A DNA stretch of 51,393 nucleotides from Abditibacteriota bacterium (GCA_017445025.1 JAFSVJ010000110.1:1-51393), one strand, 5' to 3'. Positions 15,761-25,188 are shown, counted from the first letter of the stretch. Notes: a model not told the origin generated them from the sequence alone. Program-made: numbers and translations.

Positions 15761-16525
15761 ATGTTCAAAAAAGGTTTTACATTAATCGAGTTATTGGTTG
15801 TTATAGCAATCATTGCTATTTTGGCAGCCATATTGTTCCCTGTGTTCGCACAGGCAAGAGAGAAAGCAAGAGCCGCAAATTGTCTTTCAAATATGAAACA
15901 AATAGCTTTGGCTTTCCAGCTATATGCTGATGACTATGACGAAACATACCCAAGACAGGTTGTCACCCCCAGTGTTAACGTTATGAATGATAACCCTCAG
16001 GCTATGGTTCAAATTTTGAATCCTTACGTAAAGAACACAAGATTATTTGCCTGCCCATCCGTATCAAAGGAAAATTATAACAATGTTCCTCCTTCAAATA
16101 TTTTATGGAACGGTATTATATTTGAAGATGCTACAAGTGAAGGAAGAGTGACAGTAGTTAAGACAATGGCAACATTAAACAACTCATCCAATTTGATAGC
16201 TTGTATAGAGTCAAATGCTGCCGTAGTATGGGAGAGATCATGTTATTTGGTTAACTGGTATGGTTATTGGGCTAATGACTACAACGGATCATACAGCGGA
16301 GTAGGTAACACAGCTAACGGTTGGTATATTTGGGGAACAAAACACAACGGTGGTTGTAACTGTGCATTTATGGATGGTCACGCCAAGTTTAACAAGATTA
16401 CCAATCTCTCAACGGATATGTTCGGATTTACTCATTCCGACGGTTCTGTCACCAAATACGGAGATAACCCTAACGGTCTTATTATGGACTGCAACTTAAA
16501 CAACGGTGATAAGTTGATTTATTAA
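15761..16525 (+). CDS. Type II/IV pseudopilin-like protein with H-x9-DG motif (DUF1559 style)
   Basis: The 254-residue protein has a prepilin leader: MFKKG then [20 protein letters not shown], with cleavage expected after Gly5 and Glu at position 5 of the mature chain. It is followed by [20 protein letters not shown] and a globular domain with several Cys and Trp. Near the C-terminus [17 protein letters not shown] contains the H-x9-DG pattern. Such proteins are numerous in Armatimonadota and Planctomycetes-type genomes; their roles at the cell surface or in secretion are poorly known. A strong promoter, long leader, AAGGAGA site and GCAA-loop terminator suggest high expression. No pilus assembly genes are nearby. 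Confidence 0.88.
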   Translation: MFKKGFTLIELLVVIAIIAILAAILFPVFAQAREKARAANCLSNMKQIALAFQLYADDYDETYPRQVVTPSVNVMNDNPQAMVQILNPYVKNTRLFACPSVSKENYNNVPPSNILWNGIIFEDATSEGRVTVVKTMATLNNSSNLIACIESNAAVVWERSCYLVNWYGYWANDYNGSYSGVGNTANGWYIWGTKHNGGCNCAFMDGHAKFNKITNLSTDMFGFTHSDGSVTKYGDNPNGLIMDCNLNNGDKLIY

Positions 16526-16531
16526 AAAATG

Positions 16532-16560
16532 AAAAGCACTCGCAAGAGTGCTTTTTTTTT
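16532..16560 (+). terminator. Terminator after the prepilin-like gene
   Basis: AAAAGCACTC (16532-16541), GCAA loop, GAGTGCTTTT (16546-16555) and a T run to 16560. Confidence 0.9.
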
Positions 16561-16591
16561 ATGTATAATTATTATCAATAATGCTTAAAAA

Positions 16592-16620
16592 TTGTATTTT
16601 TTTATAAATTTTGATATAAT
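16592..16620 (+). promoter_or_regulatory. Probable promoter of the surface-glycan locus
   Basis: TTGTAT (16592-16597), a 17-nt spacer and TATAAT (16615-16620). It is the last convincing primary promoter found before the ~34-kb gene run, which begins 84 nt downstream. Confidence 0.65.
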
Positions 16621-16703
16621 ATTTATGGATATTATGTATATAAAACATATAACATATAAAAATTATTAGAAAGGAAACAGTTTTTTTAAATAAATATAGT
16701 AAA

Positions 16704-17948
16704 ATGTTAAAGTCATTGAATATATCTCCTTTTGAGAAGAAAATATGGTTAGCTTCTCCTACAATGCACGGAGAAGAACTGGAATATATGCGAGAAGCTT
16801 TTGAAACCAATTGGATGTCAACGGTTGGACCTAATATTGATGCTGTTGAAAAAGAATTCACTAAATATATAGGACGTAAGTATGCTGTGGCACTTTCAAG
16901 CGGAACCAGTGCTATTCATTTGGCTATTAAACTTGCCGAAGTAAAGCCCGGAGATAAGGTTTTTTGCTCAGATTTAACATTTGACGCCACCGCAAACCCC
17001 ATTAAATATGAAGGTGGAGAAGCCGTATTTATTGATACGGAATATGATACTTGGAATATGGACCCTAAAGCTTTGGAAAAAGCTTTTGAAATATATCCTC
17101 AGGTTAAGGTTGTTGTTTTAGCTCATCTTTACGGAACACCGGCAAAAATGGACGAGATTAAATCTATATGTAAACAGCATGATGCCATAATTGTGGAAGA
17201 TGCGGCAGAAAGTCTTGGTGCCAAATATAAAGGTGTTGAAACGGGAAATTTAGGGAAATTTAGTATTATTTCATTTAACGGAAATAAAATCATTACAGGT
17301 TCCACCGGTGGTATGTTTTTGACGGATGATTTAAAGGCGGCAAACAAGGTCAGAAAATGGTCTACTCAGGCAAGAGAGGACGCTCCTTGGTATCAACATG
17401 AGGAACTTGGTTATAATTACAGAATGAGTAATCTTATTGCCGGGGTTGTCAGAGGTCAGTTTCCATATCTTAAAGAGCATATAGAACAAAAGAAAAACAT
17501 ATATATGAGATATAAAGAAGGTCTAAAGGATCTTCCCATATCTATGAATCCTTATGATGAAGTTAATTCAGAACCTAACTTTTGGCTTTCTTGTTTGATA
17601 GTAGATAAAGATTATATGTGCAAGCAAGTGAGGAGTGACAAGGAAGCTTTGTATAAATCAGAGCCCGGAAAGTCCTGTCCCACAGAGATTTTTGAAGTTT
17701 TAAAGGAATACAATGCGGAAAGTAGGCCTATTTGGAAGCCTATGCATTTGCAACCTTTCTATAGAATGAATCCTTTCATTACAAGAGCAGGTAACGGAAG
17801 AGCCAACACAAATGCTTATATAGCCGGTGAAACCGAAGATAATGGTTTGGATATCTATCACAGAGGATTATGTCTTCCTTCGGATAATAAAATGACTCCA
17901 AAAGACCAAGATATTATTATTGAATTAATTAAGAATTGTTTTGTGTAG
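16704..17948 (+). CDS. DegT/DnrJ/EryC1-type sugar aminotransferase (PglE-like)
   Basis: This PLP enzyme transfers an amino group to a keto sugar nucleotide. The 414-residue protein has SSGTSAIHLA for phosphate binding (65-74), VEDAAES with Asp166 facing the PLP ring nitrogen, and SFNGNKIITG with PLP lysine K195; this last wording is typical of PglE/UDP-4-keto-6-deoxy-GlcNAc 4-aminotransferases. It heads the locus, followed by a PglC-like transferase, and a PglD/NeuD-like acetyltransferase lies at 29734. This suggests a di-N-acetylbacillosamine-like first sugar. The required retaining 4,6-dehydratase (PglF type) is not in the window. The ribosome-binding site at the ATG is weak. Confidence 0.88.
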   Translation: MLKSLNISPFEKKIWLASPTMHGEELEYMREAFETNWMSTVGPNIDAVEKEFTKYIGRKYAVALSSGTSAIHLAIKLAEVKPGDKVFCSDLTFDATANPIKYEGGEAVFIDTEYDTWNMDPKALEKAFEIYPQVKVVVLAHLYGTPAKMDEIKSICKQHDAIIVEDAAESLGAKYKGVETGNLGKFSIISFNGNKIITGSTGGMFLTDDLKAANKVRKWSTQAREDAPWYQHEELGYNYRMSNLIAGVVRGQFPYLKEHIEQKKNIYMRYKEGLKDLPISMNPYDEVNSEPNFWLSCLIVDKDYMCKQVRSDKEALYKSEPGKSCPTEIFEVLKEYNAESRPIWKPMHLQPFYRMNPFITRAGNGRANTNAYIAGETEDNGLDIYHRGLCLPSDNKMTPKDQDIIIELIKNCFV

Positions 17949-18019
17949 AAGAGAATTTGCAGTTTGCTAATTTTAGTTTAAGGATGGTAAGTTTGATAAC
18001 TTAGGAGCGTCTAAAAAAA

Positions 18020-18760
18020 ATGAATTCAATTCCTCCGTCAGTTTCCGATGAAACTGCTACCCCCCAAGCCGATGGCTTAGGAGGACAGGAAATTACGGAT
18101 AAAAAAGTTACACTTAAGGAGGCAGGGTTAAAACCACATAAGTCTAAAGGTATTTATGAGTTTATGTTCAAACGACCTATAGATATACTGCTTTCTTTAT
18201 TAATAATAATTATTATTTTTTGGGTATACATATTACTTGCTATTTTAATCAAAATAAAATTAGGAAGTCCCGTTATATTTAAGCAACCTCGTCCGGGAAA
18301 GAATGAAAAAATATTCAATCTCTACAAATTCCGAACCATGACCAACGAAAAGGATGAAAATGGGGAACTGCTCCCTGACGAACAAAGGTTAACATCTTTC
18401 GGGAAATGGTTAAGAAAGACAAGTTTAGATGAGATACCCGAGTTTTTTAATATCTTATTTGGATCTATGTCTTTGGTAGGTCCCAGACCTTTGCTTACAA
18501 AGTATTTGCCTCTTTACAGTGAAGAACAGAGAAGAAGGCATGAAGTTCGTCCGGGCCTTTCCGGATATGCACAGGTTAACGGAAGAAATGCTATCAGTTG
18601 GTCTGACAGATTTAAATTGGATGTAGAATATGTGGATAATATAACTTTTATAGGTGATTTCAAAATAGTAAGAGATACCTTTAAAAAAGCTATATTTAAG
18701 CACGATAATATTTCAAGTGAAACTTCCGTCACTATGGAAGATTTTACCGGAGATAATTAG
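18020..18760 (+). CDS. Monotopic phosphoglycosyltransferase (PglC/WcaJ family) with repeat-derived N-terminus
   Basis: This enzyme moves a sugar phosphate from a UDP sugar to undecaprenyl phosphate, starting glycan assembly on the inner membrane face. The 246-residue protein has one hydrophobic re-entrant helix (~52-78), then FKQPRPGK, LYKFRTM, the catalytic DE pair in TSLDEIPEF, SLVGPRPLL and RPGLSGYAQVNGRN. Residues ~5-23 (PPSVSDETATPQADGLGGQ) are encoded by a copy of the genome's palindromic scaffold repeat (18031-18087), and are unlike family N-termini. TTAGGAGCG ends 10 nt before the ATG. It follows the aminotransferase by 71 nt; together they probably make and load the first sugar. Confidence 0.9.
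   Translation: MNSIPPSVSDETATPQADGLGGQEITDKKVTLKEAGLKPHKSKGIYEFMFKRPIDILLSLLIIIIIFWVYILLAILIKIKLGSPVIFKQPRPGKNEKIFNLYKFRTMTNEKDENGELLPDEQRLTSFGKWLRKTSLDEIPEFFNILFGSMSLVGPRPLLTKYLPLYSEEQRRRHEVRPGLSGYAQVNGRNAISWSDRFKLDVEYVDNITFIGDFKIVRDTFKKAIFKHDNISSETSVTMEDFTGDN
18031..18087. repeat. Two-stem scaffold repeat, copy C, inside a coding sequence
   Basis: In reverse orientation to copies A and B: TCCTCCGT (18031-18038), stem CAGTTTC-CGAT-GAAACTG (18039-18056), CTACCCCCC (18057-18065), stem AAGCC-GAT-GGCTT (18066-18078), AGGAGGACA (18079-18087). The 57-nt length is a multiple of three, so it passes through the frame of the PglC-like gene without disruption. Confidence 0.85.
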
Positions 18761-18771
18761 ATAGGATTGTT

Positions 18772-20187
18772 ATGCTATTTGATTTTAATTCATATTCAAA
18801 TAATGTTTTTGCCATAGATGATAATAATGTTTCCTATTCATACAAAGATTTATGGGAATATGGCAGTGAATTAAATAACAATTTTGAAACCCTCCGAAAC
18901 TTGTGTTTTATTTTGTGCACCAATACCCCCGGATGTCTCTTGGGATACACAAGTTTTTTGAATTACGGAAACGTTCCCATTATGGCAGATGATAATCTTA
19001 ATGAAGATTTATTATTTGCTCTGATTGATAATTATAAACCCGGTTATTTGTGGGTTCCCACAGAAAAAGAGAGTAAGTTTGAAGGTTATGTTAAAAAATA
19101 TTCTAAATGGGATTATTCTCTTTTAAAAAGAATAGATTTTAAGCATGTTGAATTATTCAGTGATTTGGCATTACTTTTAACTACTTCCGGGTCCACGGGA
19201 AGCCCAAAACTGGTTAGACTTTCATATAAAAACATAGAAGCCAATACCAAATCTATTATAGAGTATTTGAATATCAATAGCAGTGATAGGCCCATAACCT
19301 CCCTGCCTTGTCATTACAGTTATGGTTTATCTGTTATAAATACCCATCTTGTCTCCGGGGGAACCTTAATTTTAACCAAATATTCTGTAATGCAGAGAGA
19401 ATTTTGGAAGAGAGTCAAGGAAGAGGGTGTTACAAGTATTGCCGGTGTGCCTTTTATCTACGAGATGCTGGACAGATTGAGATTTTTCCGTATGGATTTG
19501 CCCTCTCTTACAACCATGACTCAAGCCGGAGGCAAATTATCTCTAAAATTACATGAAAAATTCGGACAGTTTGCCAAAGAGAGCGGGAAAAAGTTTATCG
19601 TAATGTATGGTCAAACGGAAGCAACAGCTCGTATGGCATATTTGCCCCCTGAGAAATGTTTAGATAAAATAGGTTCTATGGGTGTGCCTATTCCCGGCGG
19701 AAAGTTTTCTGTTATAGATGTTGATGATAATGAGATAACCACACCTGAAACAGTAGGCGAATTGTTGTATAAAGGTGATAATGTAAGCCTTGGTTATGCA
19801 GAGTGCCTTGAGGATTTGCAGAAAGAAGATGAGAGGTGCGGTGTCCTTCGCACAGGAGATATGGCTAAGTTTGATTCTGAAGGCTATTACTATATAGTGG
19901 GACGAAAAAAGAGATTTTTGAAAATATTCGGTTCCCGAGTAAACCTTGACGAAACGGAAAGGCTTATAGCTCAAGACTTCAAGGATTTAAACTGTGTCTG
20001 TGGTGGTGTGGATGATAAAATGTTCGTTTTCATTACAGATGAAAGTAAGAAAGGGGAGATAAAGAAATATCTTTCTGAAAAGCTCACATTTCATCCTTCA
20101 GCATTTAATGTTGTGGTAATTGATAAGATTCCCAGAAACTCTTCCGGGAAAATATTATACAGTGAGCTTAGTAAATATTATAAATAA
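18772..20187 (+). CDS. AMP-forming acyl-CoA/acyl-ACP ligase (ANL superfamily)
   Basis: It activates a carboxylic acid as acyl-adenylate and transfers it to a thiol. The 471-residue protein has LTTSGSTGSPK (ATP loop, ~140-150), a MYGQTEATARM adenylate-binding segment, LRTGDMAKFDSEGYYYIVGR around the hinge, and the C-terminal PRNSSGKILY with the catalytic Lys. It lies 12 nt after the PglC-like gene, inside a glycan locus that encodes a free acyl carrier protein at 23900. Loading that ACP is therefore more likely than CoA ligation. The acyl group could feed the LuxE/LuxC-like reduction or N-acylation of an amino sugar. The substrate cannot be read from sequence. Confidence 0.85.
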   Translation: MLFDFNSYSNNVFAIDDNNVSYSYKDLWEYGSELNNNFETLRNLCFILCTNTPGCLLGYTSFLNYGNVPIMADDNLNEDLLFALIDNYKPGYLWVPTEKESKFEGYVKKYSKWDYSLLKRIDFKHVELFSDLALLLTTSGSTGSPKLVRLSYKNIEANTKSIIEYLNINSSDRPITSLPCHYSYGLSVINTHLVSGGTLILTKYSVMQREFWKRVKEEGVTSIAGVPFIYEMLDRLRFFRMDLPSLTTMTQAGGKLSLKLHEKFGQFAKESGKKFIVMYGQTEATARMAYLPPEKCLDKIGSMGVPIPGGKFSVIDVDDNEITTPETVGELLYKGDNVSLGYAECLEDLQKEDERCGVLRTGDMAKFDSEGYYYIVGRKKRFLKIFGSRVNLDETERLIAQDFKDLNCVCGGVDDKMFVFITDESKKGEIKKYLSEKLTFHPSAFNVVVIDKIPRNSSGKILYSELSKYYK

Positions 20188-20235
20188 GTGACTTTAAATC
20201 ACAAATCTTGTGATTTGGAAAAATAAGGGAGAGGA

Positions 20236-21348
20236 ATGAAAGTATTAATTCTTGCAAATAATTCGGGTGGACTATATAGGTTCAGAAAGGAATTGCTAAA
20301 AGAATTAATTAATCCCAATTCCTTTTTGACCGGCAATACAATTCAAAAGTCTGATGTTTATGTGTCTGTCCCTTGTGTTGAATTTGTGGATGAGTTAAAA
20401 GAATTAGGTGTTCACTTAATCGATACATTTATAGATACTCGGGGTTTGAATCCCATAAATGATTTTAAACTTTTGCTAACATACAAAAAAATAATTAAAT
20501 CCGTCAAACCTAACATTGTATTGACTTATACCATAAAGCCGAACATATATGGCGGTGCTTTGTGTAAGTTTTTAAAAATCCCATATATTGTAAATATAAC
20601 AGGTCTGGGCACCGCTATAGAAAACACAGGTATAGTCAGTAAAGTTTTATTAAAGTTGTATAAATTTTCTCTCTCCTCCGCAAAATGTGTTTTCTTTCAA
20701 AACCAAAAGAACAAGGGCTTTTTTGAAGAGAGAGGTCTTATTAAGTCAAAGGTAGATATTCTTCCCGGCTCCGGTGTAAATGTGGAAGATTATTCCTTTG
20801 CGGAATACCCGGAGGCTCAAGATAAAGTTTCTTTCCTTTTTATAGGCAGAATAATGAAAGATAAGGGGATAGAAGAATTTCTTGAGTGTGCTAAGTTTAT
20901 AAAAGAGAAATATCCCAATACGGAATTTTCTTTAATCGGTGAGTTTTACGAAAAGGAATATGAGCCTTTGATCAGTGAACTTTCCGAGAAAGGTGTGATC
21001 AGTTATTACGGAATGCAAAAGACAAGTAAGGATTTTATAAGGTCACACCATGCTATAATATTGCCCACCTATCATGAGGGCTTGTCAAATGTGCTTCTTG
21101 AGAGTGCGGCTATGGGCAGACCTGTAATAGCTTCCGATATACCGGGCTGTCGTGAAGTCTTTGACAGCGGTGTCACAGGTATAGGTTTTGAGCCTAAGAG
21201 TGGGCAGGCTCTTATTGACGCAACATTAAAGTTCTTGTCTCTCTCTTATGATGAAAGAAAAGAAATGGGCAGAAAGGCAAGAGAGAAAATAGAAAAAGAA
21301 TTTGACAGAAAAATTGTTATAAATAAATATATAGATATAATAAAATGA
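20236..21348 (+). CDS. Glycosyltransferase family 4 (PglA-like)
   Basis: A 370-residue GT-B enzyme adding a sugar to a lipid-linked acceptor. The N-terminal domain has TYTIKPNIYGGALCKFLKIP and NITGLGTAIEN, a pairing seen in PglA/WbpH-like N-acetylgalactosaminyltransferases. The C-terminal domain has FIGRIMKDKGIEEFL and the donor-binding PTYHEGLSNVLLESAAMGRP (EX7E style). It would act directly after the PglC-like transferase by adding the second sugar. AGGGAGAGG precedes ATG 20236. The next gene begins 4 nt before its stop. Confidence 0.88.
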   Translation: MKVLILANNSGGLYRFRKELLKELINPNSFLTGNTIQKSDVYVSVPCVEFVDELKELGVHLIDTFIDTRGLNPINDFKLLLTYKKIIKSVKPNIVLTYTIKPNIYGGALCKFLKIPYIVNITGLGTAIENTGIVSKVLLKLYKFSLSSAKCVFFQNQKNKGFFEERGLIKSKVDILPGSGVNVEDYSFAEYPEAQDKVSFLFIGRIMKDKGIEEFLECAKFIKEKYPNTEFSLIGEFYEKEYEPLISELSEKGVISYYGMQKTSKDFIRSHHAIILPTYHEGLSNVLLESAAMGRPVIASDIPGCREVFDSGVTGIGFEPKSGQALIDATLKFLSLSYDERKEMGRKAREKIEKEFDRKIVINKYIDIIK

Positions 21349-22655
21349 AATCCATAAAAGTTTTAGTGCTTTTAAATGAGCCTTGGAATGACAAAATAAC
21401 TCCAAACAATAATATGACCAATTGGTTTACGGGAATGAAAAATGTGGAGTTCGTCACCATATCCGGCTCTTCTATATTGCCAAGTAATAATTTGTGTAAA
21501 GATTATTTCTTAATAGGTGAAAATGATATTATAAAGAGTTGGTATTCAAGGAAAAAAGCCGGCAGAATATATAAACTTGAAAAAGATAATATTGATTCTG
21601 AACCTCAAGAGATAGAGATCAGTTATAACAATGATATAAAAAAGAAATATGCCTGTGATTTTGTCAGATTGGTTCGAGATATAATCTGGAAATTTGGTCG
21701 CATTGATACCGACTTGTTAAAAAAGTTTTTATCAGAAACTAATCCGGAGGTTATTTTTTCTATCAGATATGGCAGAATAAAAATGACCAGACTTGAGGGT
21801 TTGGTTCAAAAACTTTCAAACAAGCCTTTGGTGGTTTATAGTGGGGATGACGATTATTCCTTAGGTCAAAAGTCCGGTGACCCTTTCTTTTGGATAAGGA
21901 GATATTGGCAAAGGCATAATTTAAAAAAAGTTATTCCTTTATATAAGATTTTTTATTCTCAATCTGTAAAGCAAATGGAAGAAATTGAGCATGATTTTCA
22001 TACAAAAACCAAGTTTCTTGCCAAATGCGGAGATTTTGACGAGAATAAGATCCATAAAACAGTTAACAATCCCATAGAGCTTGTTTATGGCGGAAAACTA
22101 TACCAAGGAAGATATAAAACTTTAGGTCAGATTGCTAACAGTATAAAGAAAATTAATGAAGAAGCTAATTCTATTCTAATGAGATTAAATATATATACAA
22201 GAGATTTAATTACAGAGGAGCAGAATATTTTGCTTAACGACGGGGAGAGTTCCATAATCCACGGGCCCGTTACAGCTTCTCAAATGAAGGACATATTATC
22301 AAAAGCGGATATTAACTTACATGTAGAAAGCTTTGACGAAAAACCGCGACTTGCAACCAAATTTTCTTTTTCAACAAAAATTATGGATTGTATGGAGTCC
22401 GGATGTGCCATAATGGCTGTTTGTTGGGATAAGCAAGCGGGATATGAGTATCTTAAAGAACATGATGCCGCTATTTGTGCAAGCAATGAAGAAGAAATAT
22501 ATAACAAATTATATGAAATATCAAAGAATCCGGATATCATTCTTCTTTATGCTCAAAAAGCTTATGAATGCGGAATTAAAAATCACAGCAGAAGTGATAT
22601 TCAAAAACAAATCTATGATGACTTGTTAAAAGTAATCGAAGAATATAAGAATTAA
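21345..22655 (+). CDS. Putative GT-B glycosyltransferase
   Basis: A 436-residue protein with weak family signals. A Rossmann-like start (VLVLLNEPWND), a central VVYSGDDDYSLG segment and a C-terminal half with YGGKLYQGRYKTLGQ, KADINLHVESF, KFSFSTKIMDCMESG and AGYEYLKEHDAAI resemble the nucleotide-sugar half of GT-B enzymes. The start overlaps the preceding GT4 stop by 4 nt (ATGA), so the two are translationally coupled. It is followed after 2 nt by the polymerase-like gene. Acceptor and donor are unknown. Confidence 0.7.
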   Translation: MKSIKVLVLLNEPWNDKITPNNNMTNWFTGMKNVEFVTISGSSILPSNNLCKDYFLIGENDIIKSWYSRKKAGRIYKLEKDNIDSEPQEIEISYNNDIKKKYACDFVRLVRDIIWKFGRIDTDLLKKFLSETNPEVIFSIRYGRIKMTRLEGLVQKLSNKPLVVYSGDDDYSLGQKSGDPFFWIRRYWQRHNLKKVIPLYKIFYSQSVKQMEEIEHDFHTKTKFLAKCGDFDENKIHKTVNNPIELVYGGKLYQGRYKTLGQIANSIKKINEEANSILMRLNIYTRDLITEEQNILLNDGESSIIHGPVTASQMKDILSKADINLHVESFDEKPRLATKFSFSTKIMDCMESGCAIMAVCWDKQAGYEYLKEHDAAICASNEEEIYNKLYEISKNPDIILLYAQKAYECGIKNHSRSDIQKQIYDDLLKVIEEYKN

Positions 22656-22657
22656 AT

Positions 22658-23761
22658 ATGGAAACCTATTTTGTATTTGGAACTTATTTTGCTATATGTA
22701 TAATGTATATGTATACAAATACCGAAATACTTGCAAACAATAATTTACGATTAAAAAAAATAGTCGTCACTCATTTGGGAGTTTTGATTTTTCTACTGGG
22801 TGCATTAAGAAATCAAAATACAGGTTCTGATACTCATAATTATTGTTTGCGATTTATCAATCAAAGCGGTAGTTTGCTTGATATCTTTAATGAAGCTATC
22901 AAATATGTTGATAGTGAAAAAGCTTATTATATTTTGGCTGCTATATTCCGTTATTTTACCGATAACCCACAGGTTTGGTTGGCTGTCAGCTGTTTGGTTT
23001 TTATAATTCCTTGTGCTATTTTGATTTATAAGCATTCAGATAATCCTGCCATAAGTTATATTTATATTGTGGCACTTTTGATTTATCAGTTTACCTGGCA
23101 AGGTTTGAGACAGGAATATGCTATGGCTACCTGTTTGATAGCCACAATGTTTCTAATCAAAAAGAAATGGGTTTGGTTTGTAATTCTGTTTATTCTGGCA
23201 TTTATGTTCCACAGAACTGCGGTGGTATTTTTGCTGGTTTTGATAGCATTTAGGTTTAAACCTAATGTTTGGGGATTCTTGCTGGTTGTGGGATTTTTCT
23301 TCCTGTCATATATTTCTCCTTTCTCTGTAAATTTAATAATCGCAAGAATATTTGGTGATACAGATTTTGCGGGAACGGATAAAGTTTTAGGATATGCGGC
23401 GTCTGTTCGATCGGGTTCCTCATATAAGTTATTTGCGGTTTTGTTTGTATTTTATATTATATCATATGCTTGTAAAGATGGTTTAATTAAAAGAAATCCT
23501 TTGAACGGATTTTTTATAAATATGTCACTTATAGGTTGTTGTTTTCAAGCCTTGGCTGTAGGTATTCCCGAGTTTTTCAGATTGGCATATTATTTTTCTA
23601 TTTTTAATATGTTGCTTGTTCCTAATGTATGTGAGTATTTACAAGAGAGAAACAACAGATTACCTATAAGATTAATAACCGTTGCTATGCTTATTGCGGT
23701 TTACTTCTTAACCGGTGGTTTTAAATATTGGTTTATGTGGGAACAAGGCCCGTGGATGTAA
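22658..23761 (+). CDS. EpsG/Wzy-family polysaccharide polymerase
   Basis: A 367-residue integral membrane protein with roughly 10 hydrophobic helices. The segment LGALRNQNTGSDTHNY after the second helix is the EpsG-family hallmark (R...TGSDT.NY), with QFTWQGLRQEYAMA and FMFHRTA further on. Such proteins join oligosaccharide repeat units on undecaprenyl carriers outside the cytoplasmic membrane. Its presence argues that the locus makes a polymer (O-antigen or capsule) rather than only a protein glycan. No matching Wzx flippase is in the window. Confidence 0.85.
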   Translation: METYFVFGTYFAICIMYMYTNTEILANNNLRLKKIVVTHLGVLIFLLGALRNQNTGSDTHNYCLRFINQSGSLLDIFNEAIKYVDSEKAYYILAAIFRYFTDNPQVWLAVSCLVFIIPCAILIYKHSDNPAISYIYIVALLIYQFTWQGLRQEYAMATCLIATMFLIKKKWVWFVILFILAFMFHRTAVVFLLVLIAFRFKPNVWGFLLVVGFFFLSYISPFSVNLIIARIFGDTDFAGTDKVLGYAASVRSGSSYKLFAVLFVFYIISYACKDGLIKRNPLNGFFINMSLIGCCFQALAVGIPEFFRLAYYFSIFNMLLVPNVCEYLQERNNRLPIRLITVAMLIAVYFLTGGFKYWFMWEQGPWM

Positions 23762-23763
23762 AT

Positions 23764-23853
23764 AATGCAAAATGCAAAATGCATAATAAATTTTTAGAAA
23801 TTTATTTCATAAATTTCGTTTTTTAAATGCAGAATGCAAAATGCAAAATAAAT
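23764..23853. repeat. AATGCAAA short tandem runs and an AAATTT palindrome
   Basis: The 138-nt gap before the ACP gene holds two runs of AATGCAAAATGC-like units (23764-23783 and 23827-23849) flanking a TTTTAGAAATTTATTTC / AAATTTCG inverted stretch. No gene or terminator was recognised. The units recall the ATTTTGC palindromes of other gaps. Confidence 0.5.
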
Positions 23854-23899
23854 GTGGTCTATTTGATTTTAATAATTATTGTTAGAGGGTAATATATAA

Positions 23900-24142
23900 A
23901 TGTCAAATTTAGAGAAGTATAACGAAGCGTTTATGGAAGTCTTTCAAATAGGTGAAGACCAATTAACAGATGATTTGAAATATCAGTCTATTGAAACGTG
24001 GGATTCTGTAGGACACATGATGTTAATGGCGGCTCTTGAAGAAGCCTTTGATATTATGATGGAAACGGACGATATTTTGGTATTTGAATCCTATCCTAAG
24101 GGAAAAGAAATACTTTCAAATAACTACGACGTAGAGTTTTGA
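23900..24142 (+). CDS. Acyl carrier protein
   Basis: An 80-residue acidic four-helix carrier protein with the phosphopantetheine site WDSVGHMML (Ser36), in the form common to stand-alone ACPs of polysaccharide and non-ribosomal clusters rather than fatty-acid AcpP (DSLD). It would carry an acyl group as a thioester between the AMP ligase at 18772 and the LuxE/LuxC-like enzymes. A GAGGG motif lies 10 nt before the ATG. The LuxE-like gene begins on a TTG overlapping its TGA. Confidence 0.88.
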   Translation: MSNLEKYNEAFMEVFQIGEDQLTDDLKYQSIETWDSVGHMMLMAALEEAFDIMMETDDILVFESYPKGKEILSNNYDVEF

Positions 24143-25188
24143 GTATAATAGATTACGAAAAATTATTGAGTGAAAACCCATTTGGGTTATCTCAATTAAA
24201 TAAAGAAACATTTTACCAAAAATCCATAGATGATTTGTCTCTCTTTCACGCAAATCACTGTGAAAAGTATGGTAAATTATCCAAAAACTTAGGACCGGGC
24301 GTGGCATTGCCAGTTCGTCTTTTTAAGTTGTATGATTTAATGAGTATCCCAAAGGAAGAAGTCAAAAAAACCATGACCTCTTCCGGAACTACGGGACAAG
24401 CTGTATCAAAAATATATCTTGACGGCGAGTCTGCCCAAAGACAGACTAAGGTTTTGACTCACATAGTTCAAGATTTTATAGGTAAGGACCGCCGACCTAT
24501 GTTGATTCTTGATTCAAGCAAAGTCTTAAAAGACAGAAGAATGTTTTCCGCCCGTGGTGCGGGTATTTTGGGTTTCTCCATATTCGGACGCCACCCTAAA
24601 TATGTTCTTGACGAAAATATGGAGTTAAATGTGCCACTTTTAGAAGAGTTTTGCGAAAAATATAAAGATGAGCCGGTTTTAATGTTTGGTTTTACCTTTA
24701 TGATTTGGCAATACTTTGTTCAAAAGTTAAAGGAAAAGGGCTTAAAATTAAATTTAAAAGGAACCCTAATTCACGGTGGCGGTTGGAAAAAGCTGGTTTC
24801 TCTTAATATTTCCAATGATAAATTTAAAGAAGAAATTAGAGAATACTCAGGTATTGATACAGTTTTAAACTACTATGGTATGGTGGAGCAGACAGGGTCC
24901 ATATTTATGGAATGTCCTTGCGGAAGGCTTCACGCTTCTGTTTTTTCCGAGATAGACATTATAGACCCCATTACTATGGAAAAGAAAGACACAGGAAAGG
25001 GTCTTATACAGTGCACTTCCATTCTTCCCACTTCTTATCCCGGTCATGTTTTGCTCACAGAGGACGAGGGAGAGATAATAGGCGTTGACGATTGTCCTTG
25101 CGGTCGTTTGGGAAAGACTTTTAAAATATATGGCAGAATAAAAGGAGCCGAAATAAGGGGGTGTAGCGATACTTATGAACGACGTTAA
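24139..25188 (+). CDS. LuxE-like acyl-protein synthetase
   Basis: This family activates an acid as acyl-AMP and holds the acyl group for reduction by LuxC. The 349-residue protein has the ATP loop MTSSGTTGQAVSKI, a LNYYGMVEQTGSIF adenylate segment and two CxCG pairs (ECPCGRLH, DCPCGRLG) that could bind metal. The start is probably TTG 24139, overlapping the ACP stop; there is no strong ribosome-binding site, consistent with coupling. It overlaps the LuxC-like gene by 14 nt. No luciferase genes are nearby, so the aldehyde is presumably used for the glycan. Confidence 0.85.
   Translation: MSIIDYEKLLSENPFGLSQLNKETFYQKSIDDLSLFHANHCEKYGKLSKNLGPGVALPVRLFKLYDLMSIPKEEVKKTMTSSGTTGQAVSKIYLDGESAQRQTKVLTHIVQDFIGKDRRPMLILDSSKVLKDRRMFSARGAGILGFSIFGRHPKYVLDENMELNVPLLEEFCEKYKDEPVLMFGFTFMIWQYFVQKLKEKGLKLNLKGTLIHGGGWKKLVSLNISNDKFKEEIREYSGIDTVLNYYGMVEQTGSIFMECPCGRLHASVFSEIDIIDPITMEKKDTGKGLIQCTSILPTSYPGHVLLTEDEGEIIGVDDCPCGRLGKTFKIYGRIKGAEIRGCSDTYERR

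Noticed and set aside
16704..18760. Complete N-linked protein glycosylation (pgl) system
   Set aside because: PglE-, PglC-, PglA- and PglD-like genes occur, but no PglB oligosaccharyltransferase, PglF or PglK is present and an EpsG-type polymerase points to a polysaccharide.
23764..23853. CRISPR-like array from AATGCAAA repeats
   Set aside because: Units are only about 8 nt, contiguous and without spacers; no cas genes are nearby.
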